A stretch of DNA of 5,703 bases, taken from positions 1,259-6,961 of the forward strand of contig DEHS01000106.1 of assembly GCA_002352055.1 (NCBI GenBank), written 5' to 3'. This stretch comes from Legionellaceae bacterium UBA2794. GTDB taxonomy: Bacteria > Pseudomonadota > Gammaproteobacteria > Legionellales > Legionellaceae. Of this stretch, positions 1-5,680 are shown piece after piece. Positions within the stretch are counted from its first letter, which is position 1. The number at the start of each line of letters is the position of its first letter. The translations under genes and the position numbers were made by a program. The notes beneath the pieces were generated by a model that was not told the origin of the DNA, did no database searches, and saw only the letters and a list, made by a program, of their open reading frames with translations.

Positions 1-411
1 TGTAATATGTCACAGGAAGTCAGACAAAGCGCTGGTTCGGAAAAGCTTATACGCCAATTTTTAGACAAACCTGAGAATCGTGATAAAGCGCACGATTTAA
101 GAAATCGTGATCAAAGTTTTGTATTTTTCATAGTAGAAAAGGGAGGGCCTTACGGATCAGAAAATATCCCTCTTACATCCCATGCCTCATGCGCAACAGA
201 TCACAAGGTCATCCCTATTGGTATGAATTTTATTTATAATTGTAATTATTCGACCCAGATGTGTATTGCACAAGATGCGGGTGGAGCTATTGTAGGAGCT
301 CATGTTGACGTCTATAAAGGAGAAGGTGATCAAGCAGGTATCGAAGCCAATAGTTTATATCACAAAGGTACGCTTTATGTGGCGCTGCCAAAACATAGAT
401 TGAATAATTAA
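1..411 (+). CDS. MltA-type lytic murein transglycosylase, C-terminal 3D domain (5' partial)
   Basis: This is the 3' end of a gene whose frame is open to the left edge. The first visible ATG (position 7) is probably internal, because the visible part aligns only with the C-terminal third of the usual 350-400 residue MltA family. Counting from that ATG, the segment SFVFF (37-41) followed by GGPYG and IPLT matches the MltA stretch before the 3D barrel. Then come TDHKVIPIG (64-72), QDAGGAI (89-95) and DVYKGEGDQAG (101-111), ending in LYVALPK. The three conserved aspartates of the 3D fold are D65, D90 and D101. The last of these lies at the position of the proposed catalytic Asp of E. coli MltA, so the active site seems intact. 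The family cleaves peptidoglycan glycan strands to 1,6-anhydro ends, usually as an outer-membrane lipoprotein; any lipobox would be outside the window. Family call firm; exact paralogue unknown. If the ATG at 7 were the true start, this would be a stand-alone 134-residue 3D protein. Confidence 0.78.
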   Translation, partial: CNMSQEVRQSAGSEKLIRQFLDKPENRDKAHDLRNRDQSFVFFIVEKGGPYGSENIPLTSHASCATDHKVIPIGMNFIYNCNYSTQMCIAQDAGGAIVGAHVDVYKGEGDQAGIEANSLYHKGTLYVALPKHRLNN

Positions 412-449
412 TGGTAATGAAATCAAAATAAATGATGAACTTTCCATCT

Positions 450-455
450 TATACT
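450..455 (+). promoter_or_regulatory. Possible -10 box for the photolyase gene
   Basis: TATACT matches the sigma-70 -10 consensus at five of six positions and lies about 40 nt before the photolyase ATG, in the 82-bp gap after the MltA-like gene. No good -35 hexamer is seen at 16-18 nt upstream, so the assignment is weak. Read-through from the upstream gene is equally possible, since no terminator hairpin is visible in the gap. Confidence 0.3.
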
Positions 456-483
456 ATTACATCAACTAAAAACCAAAGAAACT

Positions 484-487
484 AGGA
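484..487 (+). promoter_or_regulatory. Ribosome binding site of the photolyase gene
   Basis: AGGA lies 6 nt before the ATG at 494, a normal Shine-Dalgarno spacing. It agrees with the family N-terminus (MSKLCFLLGDQLS) and fixes the start codon. Confidence 0.7.
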
Positions 488-493
488 CTGTTC

Positions 494-2032
494 ATGTCAA
501 AACTGTGTTTTCTGCTAGGTGATCAGCTCAGTGAATCGATTTCTTCATTAGGTGCAATCGACAAGAATCATGATATTGTTTTTCTGTGTGAGGTTAAGGA
601 AGAGGCTACCTACGTGAAGCACCATCCTAAAAAAATTGCCTTTCTATTTTCTGCGATGCGTCATTTTGCCGAGCAATTAATTAGCACAGGATATAATGTG
701 CGATATGTCCGGTATGATGATCCAAAAAACGAAGGAGATTTCGCACGAGAACTTCAACGAGCTGTTGAGGAGGAGCATAGTACAGAAGTATGTATCACGT
801 TTCCAGGAGAATGGCGTGTTTTGCAGATTATCGAAAAGTTAAAGAAACAAATGAAAACCCCCATAACTCTTTATGAAGATAACAGATTTTTATGTACGAT
901 AAATGAGTTTAAGGAGTGGGCTCAGGATAAGAATACTCTGCGAATGGAATATTTTTATCGGATGCTGCGCAAAAAACATCAAATTTTAATAGATAAACAA
1001 GGAAAGCCGGTTGGAGGTTCCTGGAATTATGATGCTCAAAACCGGAAAAATGCCAACCATATATCAGAGTTCCCTAATCGTCGTGATCACTCTGCAGATT
1101 CTATCTCAATCGATGTTTTAAAATTGGTAAATAATGAGTTTTCAAATCATTTTGGCGACTTATTCCCTTTTAATTTTGCCGTAACTCGGGAACAGGCGCT
1201 AATGGAAACTGATTATTTCATGGCTCATTTACTTGCCGACTTTGGCACTTACCAAGATGCAATGCGCGCTAATGAAATATACCTATATCACTCCAGGTTA
1301 TCTTTTTACCTCAACGCAGGTCTGTTACTTCCCCTGGAATTATGCCAAATGGCTGAACGTGCCTATAGAAGTCAGTCTGCGCCCTTAAACTCTGTTGAGG
1401 GGTTTATTCGTCAAATTTTAGGCTGGCGTGAATACGTCCGAGGAATATATTGGATCAACATGCCAGAGTATGCAAACAAAAACTATTTCAGTGCGTCAAA
1501 ACCATTACCTGCTTTATTTTGGGGACAAGATACTAAAATGTTTTGTATGGAAGAGGTTGTAAGACAAACCAGGGTTGCAGCATATTCCCACCACATTCAG
1601 CGCCTCATGATAACGGGTAATTTTGCCTTGCTTACTGGACTTGATCCCAAGCAAGTCTGTGAGTGGTACTTAGCTGTTTATGCAGATGCATATGAATGGG
1701 TCGAGCTACCCAATACTTTGGGAATGGCACTTTATGCTGACGGCGGTTTAATGGCCAGCAAACCTTATGCTGCCAGCGGGAAGTACATCCATAGAATGAG
1801 TGACTTTTGCAAATCATGCTATTACACACCCAATGAAGTTGAAGGAGAAAAAGCATGTCCATTTAATTCATTGTATTGGCATTTTCTTAAAAAGAATGAA
1901 GGGAAACTTAAAGGCAACTCGCGTCTTCACTACCCCTACTTAAACTGGCAAAAAATGACTGCTGAAAAAAAAGAAGCCATACTAAATCAGGCAACACAAG
2001 TTTTAACCAAGTTAGACGAAGGTACTTTATAA
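494..2032 (+). CDS. Iron-sulfur bacterial cryptochrome/photolyase (PhrB/CryB type)
   Basis: A complete 512-residue member of the deoxyribodipyrimidine photolyase-related family (FeS-BCP/CryPro clade), the length of Agrobacterium PhrB, a (6-4) photolyase. The N-terminal alpha/beta antenna domain opens with LLGDQLS (7-13); D10 and E37 sit where this clade binds a lumazine chromophore. The C-terminal helical FAD domain carries GFIRQILGWREYVRG (303-317), AYSHHIQRLMITGNFALL (363-380) and the 401-435 region EWVELPN...SGKYI. The His-His pair H366/H367 matches the lesion-site histidines of PhrB, offset by one. Four cysteines, C351, C439, C442 and C455, have exactly the spacing of the PhrB [4Fe-4S] ligands (350, 438, 441, 454 as I recall). 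W343, W391, Y392 and Y400 are candidates for the electron-transfer chain to FAD. The protein is expected in the cytoplasm, repairing UV (6-4) photoproducts with blue light; a purely sensory role cannot be excluded. No frameshift or missing key residue is seen. It converges on the minus-strand gene with a 12-bp gap. Confidence 0.95.
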   Translation: MSKLCFLLGDQLSESISSLGAIDKNHDIVFLCEVKEEATYVKHHPKKIAFLFSAMRHFAEQLISTGYNVRYVRYDDPKNEGDFARELQRAVEEEHSTEVCITFPGEWRVLQIIEKLKKQMKTPITLYEDNRFLCTINEFKEWAQDKNTLRMEYFYRMLRKKHQILIDKQGKPVGGSWNYDAQNRKNANHISEFPNRRDHSADSISIDVLKLVNNEFSNHFGDLFPFNFAVTREQALMETDYFMAHLLADFGTYQDAMRANEIYLYHSRLSFYLNAGLLLPLELCQMAERAYRSQSAPLNSVEGFIRQILGWREYVRGIYWINMPEYANKNYFSASKPLPALFWGQDTKMFCMEEVVRQTRVAAYSHHIQRLMITGNFALLTGLDPKQVCEWYLAVYADAYEWVELPNTLGMALYADGGLMASKPYAASGKYIHRMSDFCKSCYYTPNEVEGEKACPFNSLYWHFLKKNEGKLKGNSRLHYPYLNWQKMTAEKKEAILNQATQVLTKLDEGTL

Positions 2033-2044
2033 TTAATTTATAAA
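2026..2044. repeat. AT-only inverted repeat at the convergent gene junction
   Basis: TTTATAA (2026-2032) and TTATAAA (2038-2044) are perfect 7-bp inverted arms around TTAAT. They span exactly the junction between the photolyase stop and the stop of the minus-strand gene. It could act as a weak bidirectional terminator, but the stem has no G or C and no clean T-tract follows on either strand. In a sequence this AT-rich it may be chance. Confidence 0.3.
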
Positions 2045-3001
2045 TCAATAACTGTTTTTATATATATCCTTAGACTGCATTTGTTCCTTGTTCTCTGTTT
2101 GAATTTCTGAAGAAAGCTTGCTGCAGAATATTGATTTGAATTGTGAAGACTTACTTTCATATAATTTTTGTAACGATTTTTCGTAACCCGCAATTTGCTC
2201 TTGAACTGCCTGTTCCACTTCAGATAAGTAATCATCAAGCGTTGTATTAACCTTTGCAACCAAATGCAGATCATCATTTTTTTCATACCCCGAATATAAA
2301 ATAATGTATTCAGAGGCACTATCTAATAAGAGTTTTAACATATTACGAACATTATGATTAGGCTGCCATTCTGCTCTTTTTTTACATTCAAGAACATTTT
2401 TATTTGCATCCCATTCATAGAGATTGGTTACATTTATAACTGAAATAGAACGGTTACTTTGTTTTAAATCGTGTTGAACTACTTTAACTTGTTCTAAATC
2501 AAAAACATTAATAATTAAAGGCTCGATTCTTAACAATTCAGCAGCCTTTTTACATTGCAAAAATCTCTCTTCGGAGGACAGAAAAAACGAAGTTCCTAGA
2601 TCCTCAGCACGCGCGCACAATTTTTTAAACCCTAGTTGCCCCCAGTCGCCATTTTGTTCATATTCTTCTAACATATGATAGGCGTAGACTCCTGCATTTT
2701 TCTTGTATAAGTTCGCGAACTGAGCTCTATTACTACTCATAAGAAGCAGATCAATAATAAGCTGGTTATGCTCAATCACATCCGCATTTATATCGGCCAG
2801 AATAACATTGTCACATAATAGGCTTAACTCTGGCAGCATGGAAGTAACAGAGCCTTCTCCTATTATTAAAGCGCTTTTATTTCTAGTATCACCAGGGGGC
2901 AATTTTTTAGTGCGCATTTGTTCAATAATTTTATCTACCTTGCGCTCGTTAGAAATAATATAAATTGTCATAAAGTAAAATAATACTAAGCCTATTTGCA
3001 T
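2045..3001 (-). CDS. Rossmann/methyltransferase-like hypothetical protein, possible Dot/Icm effector
   Basis: A 318-residue protein that I do not recognise as a named family. Residues 43-79 read like the first half of a nucleotide- or SAM-binding Rossmann fold: strand plus glycine turn SALIIGEGSV (43-52), then strand VILADIN (66-72) ending in acidic D70, the place where class I methyltransferases hold the SAM ribose, then DVIEHN. A later strand, SISVINVTNLYEW (185-197), could be the central strand before the catalytic region. Residues 255-318 are charged and helical, probably coiled coil. No signal peptide or clear membrane helix is present, though residues 1-16 are uniformly hydrophobic if the first ATG is used. 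Met11 (codon at 2969-2971) is an equally good start giving 308 residues; neither has a Shine-Dalgarno. Glutamates at 299, 303 and 306, within 20 residues of the C-terminus, resemble an E-block translocation signal. It lies 122 bp downstream of the ankyrin gene on the same strand. Function not established; methyltransferase activity is only suggested. Confidence 0.8.
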   Translation of the reverse strand: MQIGLVLFYFMTIYIISNERKVDKIIEQMRTKKLPPGDTRNKSALIIGEGSVTSMLPELSLLCDNVILADINADVIEHNQLIIDLLLMSSNRAQFANLYKKNAGVYAYHMLEEYEQNGDWGQLGFKKLCARAEDLGTSFFLSSEERFLQCKKAAELLRIEPLIINVFDLEQVKVVQHDLKQSNRSISVINVTNLYEWDANKNVLECKKRAEWQPNHNVRNMLKLLLDSASEYIILYSGYEKNDDLHLVAKVNTTLDDYLSEVEQAVQEQIAGYEKSLQKLYESKSSQFKSIFCSKLSSEIQTENKEQMQSKDIYKNSY

Positions 3002-3016
3002 CGCATTGTGTCATAA

Positions 3017-3045
3017 AATAAAACATAAATCCTTAAGGTTTTCAA
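3017..3045 (-). promoter_or_regulatory. Possible promoter of the Rossmann-like gene
   Basis: On the minus strand, TTGAAA (3040-3045) is followed after 17 nt by TTTATT (3017-3022), preceded by an extended -10 type TGT. The -35 matches consensus at four of six positions, as does the -10, and the spacing is ideal. Transcription would begin near 3011, leaving about 10 nt before the first ATG (too short for a normal leader) and about 40 nt before the ATG of residue 11. This slightly favours the shorter protein. The flanking sequence is very AT-rich, so chance matches are likely. Confidence 0.3.
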
Positions 3046-3123
3046 TAAAAATGAAAATAAACGAGTGTTGTAACCATAGTGGAAGTATAATGAGAGAGTA
3101 TTCAATTCATTAACTTTTTACAC

Positions 3124-4935
3124 CTATTGAAGATTAAATTTATCATCCAGACGTTTTTCTACTGAAGGCTCTACATTTTTATTGCTAAAAATAGAGTATA
3201 CAGTTAGATTTCCAGCTTGATTTTTACTCTTCAATGAGTGCCTGTACCCATGAAGTAAATCAACGATTTGATTATGTCCCATAATCGTGGCGATGTCTGT
3301 CGCAGTTAATGTTACTGTTTTATTAAGTGAGTTAGTATTTGATTTGATTAACTCTTCAGCTGTAATTCGTGTATGTTCATCCTTATAACACGCTACTTTT
3401 ATAGATGATGTATCCAATTCATAGACTGTTTCACTGGCTCCTTGCTGCAATAAAATACTTACAATTTCTTTGTATCCATATCTCGCGGCAATAAAGAGCA
3501 AATCATTTTTTTCTTCGTAATTGATTGAGAATTTTTCTAAAAAAAACAATACTAAAGAGATATGTCCGTATCTGACAGCTTTTTGAAGGAGTTTTATTTC
3601 AATATTTTCTTCATCAATAAGTGCCTCTTCCTCTATTTCCATTTGATTTGTTCTTTGTAGTTCAATACCTGCATTTATTTTGTCACTATAACCAAGTAAT
3701 AATTCACAAACCTCTTTATGCCCTATTTCAACAGCAATAAATAAACTTTTTTTAAGGTTTAATAATCCATAAGATACATCATGACTATTTATAAACAGGT
3801 TTATTAAGTCAATCCTTTTTTCTAATGTGGCATAAGATATAACAGAAAAATCGAATTTATTTTTAAAGTTAAAATTTTTCATCGGAATATATTTAAGAAC
3901 AAGTTGTGCCAATTCGAAACAGTGCTTTAGAGAGATATAGAACCAGGCATCATGACACTCCTCTATTGATTTAAAAAAAGCTTTATTCTTTAGTAATTTT
4001 TCAATTAAACGCGGCGAAGCTTTATTTACTACAGCTAGATGCAAAGGGCTGGAACTTGAACTATTTAAGGTTGTATTTAAAATCTGTCCGGCGTCTATTA
4101 GAGACTCGACTGCTTTAAAATCATCACCACATATAGCCACCCTCAACCAATCAGCTCCTTTGGCTGTAAATTGTTTCATTTTATAAGGGGTGGGAGAATG
4201 AATTTCTTTCCACTTCTTATTTTCATATAAATTTTTAATTAAATCATGCCAATTAATTATTTCATAATCCGTGCGCGTAACTACAAAATGAGCATAAAAA
4301 ATTGCATCGCTAAATTCTTTCTCCAACATCTGGGCCACAATCAAGGAGTCTTTCACGCTCACAATTGGCAATTGATTGGGTCCTGCAACATGCCAAAGCA
4401 TGGCTTTGGAATCCCAACTGACCACAAATACGTGGTTCATTTGATTAAATAAGATACTTAAAGGATGATTTAGATTAGAATTTATGGCCATAGTTGCAAT
4501 CAAATTTAAAACATCAATAAGCTCTGTAAGCGTGTAAACTCCAGAAAAACTTTCCGGCAAAGGAATAATAGAATCTGTATAGGCAAAATAACTCCGATTC
4601 GGACCTATTATATAATCAAAATTTAAATCATTTTTTTGATTCATATCAACTCGATTTACGATGTCCATGAATCCCAGGATATTGGCCGATTCAGTGTCAT
4701 ATAACTCTTTCCAATTAGAAAGGTTATTACCCACTTGATGCATCGTCATCACTAATTGATTAAATTCTTTAATTTTCCCAGCTGATATCGCGAGTATTGA
4801 AGCTATTCCAATTCCGAAGCATAGTCCTTGTTCAATTCTCAAGAATAGTGTTTCTTCAAGTAAAAACTTCCAGGCCTTGGCTTTTTGAACTATTAACGTA
4901 TGATAATCAACGTAAAGAGTAATACCTTCGTTCAT
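3124..4935 (-). CDS. Ankyrin-repeat protein with papain-like cysteine-protease-like N-terminal domain, probable effector
   Basis: A 603-residue protein read from the ATG at 4933-4935. The frame is open 15 codons further to a TTG at 4980, but that start has no ribosome site and a perfect -10 box lies inside the extension. Residues 1-235 resemble a papain/YopT-like fold: nucleophile context QGLCFGIGIASI with C39 at the start of a helix, then NHVFVVSWD with H168, then WHVAGPNQLP (181-190). The usual catalytic Asp of a DPN-type motif is G185, with N187 following. From about residue 262 come roughly eight degenerate ankyrin repeats: 262-288, 293-322, 329-356, 362-389, 395-422, 447-475, 476-502 and 541-565. 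The clearest are SPLHLAV, FIAVEIGHKEVCELLL, KAVRYGHISLVLFFLE and FIAARYGYKEIVSILLQQGA. An acidic insert, EIEEEALIDEENIE, precedes repeat six. The C-terminal 20 residues hold E589 and E593, as in Dot/Icm substrates. Ankyrin repeats bind proteins, so a host target is likely. No signal peptide. Ankyrins are clear; the protease-like domain is inference from motifs. Confidence 0.88.
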   Translation of the reverse strand: MNEGITLYVDYHTLIVQKAKAWKFLLEETLFLRIEQGLCFGIGIASILAISAGKIKEFNQLVMTMHQVGNNLSNWKELYDTESANILGFMDIVNRVDMNQKNDLNFDYIIGPNRSYFAYTDSIIPLPESFSGVYTLTELIDVLNLIATMAINSNLNHPLSILFNQMNHVFVVSWDSKAMLWHVAGPNQLPIVSVKDSLIVAQMLEKEFSDAIFYAHFVVTRTDYEIINWHDLIKNLYENKKWKEIHSPTPYKMKQFTAKGADWLRVAICGDDFKAVESLIDAGQILNTTLNSSSSSPLHLAVVNKASPRLIEKLLKNKAFFKSIEECHDAWFYISLKHCFELAQLVLKYIPMKNFNFKNKFDFSVISYATLEKRIDLINLFINSHDVSYGLLNLKKSLFIAVEIGHKEVCELLLGYSDKINAGIELQRTNQMEIEEEALIDEENIEIKLLQKAVRYGHISLVLFFLEKFSINYEEKNDLLFIAARYGYKEIVSILLQQGASETVYELDTSSIKVACYKDEHTRITAEELIKSNTNSLNKTVTLTATDIATIMGHNQIVDLLHGYRHSLKSKNQAGNLTVYSIFSNKNVEPSVEKRLDDKFNLQ

Positions 4936-4962
4936 AAAGTTACCAAGTGAAATTTGGGTCGC

Positions 4963-4968
4963 ATTATA
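4963..4968 (-). promoter_or_regulatory. Consensus -10 box of the ankyrin gene
   Basis: Read on the minus strand this is TATAAT, a perfect sigma-70 -10 hexamer. It lies 27 nt before the ATG at 4935, placing the transcript start near 4956 and giving a leader of about 20 nt. The -35 region is poor (T-rich, no TTGACA at 17 nt), so an activator may be needed. The position argues against translation from the TTG at 4980. Confidence 0.5.
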
Positions 4969-4981
4969 CTTGATAATCAAG
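4969..4981. promoter_or_regulatory. Palindrome next to the ankyrin-gene -10 box (candidate operator)
   Basis: CTTGAT-A-ATCAAG is a perfect inverted repeat with 6-bp arms around one central base. It sits directly upstream of the TATAAT, in the spacer between -10 and -35, where a bound protein would block or remodel RNA polymerase. The regulator is unknown, and the half-site does not match one I can name with confidence. Confidence 0.35.
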
Positions 4982-5091
4982 AAATAAAAACATAAAATTT
5001 CTTAATATTGTCAAATAATTCAAATACATACAAAAATTATACAATTAAAGGACGAGAATTTTTCATTTTGTATTTTAATAAAACTTAACAA

Positions 5092-5100
5092 TTATCCACA
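5092..5100 (+). promoter_or_regulatory. Perfect DnaA-box sequence
   Basis: TTATCCACA equals the high-affinity DnaA consensus (R1/R4 type) with no mismatch, in an A/T-rich setting about 160 bp upstream of the ankyrin ATG. No second box within one mismatch was noticed nearby, so an origin is unlikely. It could be a DnaA titration or regulatory site, or chance. Confidence 0.4.
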
Positions 5101-5201
5101 ACATGAAAAAAATAAGTTGAATGAAAGAAAAATGTATGCTTTTTGAAAAATATAGAATCAAATCAGTGCCTTATATTACTACATTTAACTAAACAGAGTT
5201 C

Positions 5202-5226
5202 AATCATTTAAAACTATTAAATGATT
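5202..5226. repeat. Perfect 10-bp inverted repeat with 5-nt loop
   Basis: AATCATTTAA (5202-5211) and TTAAATGATT (5217-5226) are exact reverse complements around AACTA. The stem has only two G:C-containing pairs. There is no T-tract after it on either strand, so it is not a standard terminator. It may be a protein-binding palindrome or the hairpin of an unannotated RNA. Confidence 0.5.
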
Positions 5227-5278
5227 AAAATTATTGCAACGCCACATACTGAGATTTGAAAATAAAGCGCGCATTCGA

Positions 5279-5300
5279 CCTATCACTAACTTGTGAGAGG
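5279..5300. repeat. Imperfect hairpin inside the intergenic region
   Basis: CCTaTCAC (5279-5286) pairs with GTGAgAGG (5293-5300) around the loop TAACTT: seven pairs with one internal A/G mismatch. It is enclosed at a distance by TGCAAC (5235-5240) and GTTGCA (5323-5328), which are reverse complements. Together they could fold as a small structured RNA, but nothing here identifies a known family. Confidence 0.3.
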
Positions 5301-5566
5301 ATGTAGTTTTAAGGTTGATTGAGTTGCATCAGCTAATATAAGTGTACAAGGCTGTATCATTTTATTGGGGAAAAAAATATACCTGAAAATCTAATAAAAA
5401 AAAATATAATAGAAATTAAATTTGATTAAAATAATGAACCCTGTTTGCGTTATTTTAAACAAAAAATTGGCTCTTAATGGAGCATCTTTTGGACTCCTTT
5501 ACAACTGGACTAATCAGGAACGTTGACATAGATTATTATTACGAATGAGGAAGGTTATTAGAGCGT

Positions 5567-5603
5567 ATTGGGTTGCTTCGTCACGATGCTCCTCGCAATG
5601 ACA
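5567..5603 (-). repeat. Dispersed palindromic repeat unit, left copy
   Basis: Read on the minus strand this begins TGTCATTGCGAGGAGCATCG and runs on through TGACGAAGCAACCCAAT. The core TGTCATTGCGAGGAGC is a widespread intergenic REP-like motif, and I know it from Legionella genomes among others. Internal complementarity (GTCA with TGAC, TTGC with GCAA) lets each unit fold on its own. It is much more GC-rich than its surroundings and lies in intergenic DNA, as such repeats normally do. The outer boundary at 5567 is approximate. Confidence 0.7.
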
Positions 5604-5680
5604 ATGAATATCCAGATGACCCAGACGAATCAAAAGCATGATGCAAAAAAAAATACACACACAAATGGTGAGAGTTAATC

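Noticed and set aside
7..9. ATG at position 7 as the true start of the first gene
   Set aside because: Homology suggests that the visible part is the C-terminal third of MltA; the frame is open to the window edge and only six bases upstream are visible.
1632..1862. Minus-strand open frame of 76 codons
   Set aside because: It lies wholly inside the photolyase coding region in a shadow frame; its translation is rich in Trp, His and Cys with no family resemblance.
2038..2319. Minus-strand open frame of 93 codons
   Set aside because: It overlaps the Rossmann-like gene in another frame on the same strand and has no recognisable domain or ribosome site.
4246..4452. Plus-strand open frame of 68 codons
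   Set aside because: It is antisense to the protease-like domain of the ankyrin gene and has no family features.
5121..5192. Small plus-strand ORF of 23 codons beginning MKEKCMLFEK
   Set aside because: Too short, no Shine-Dalgarno, and in an A-rich stretch where short frames are expected.
5470..5490. GCTC-TTAATG-GAGC followed by ATCTTTT as a terminator
   Set aside because: The stem is only four pairs and the T-run is short and interrupted; no gene ends nearby on the plus strand.
5434..5526. Small plus-strand ORF of 30 codons beginning MNPVCVILNK
   Set aside because: The peptide looks somewhat protein-like and could be a gene remnant, but there is no ribosome site and no recognisable family, so it cannot be supported.
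5523..5528. TTGACA, a perfect -35 hexamer
   Set aside because: No acceptable -10 hexamer is found 16-18 nt downstream and no gene follows within the window.
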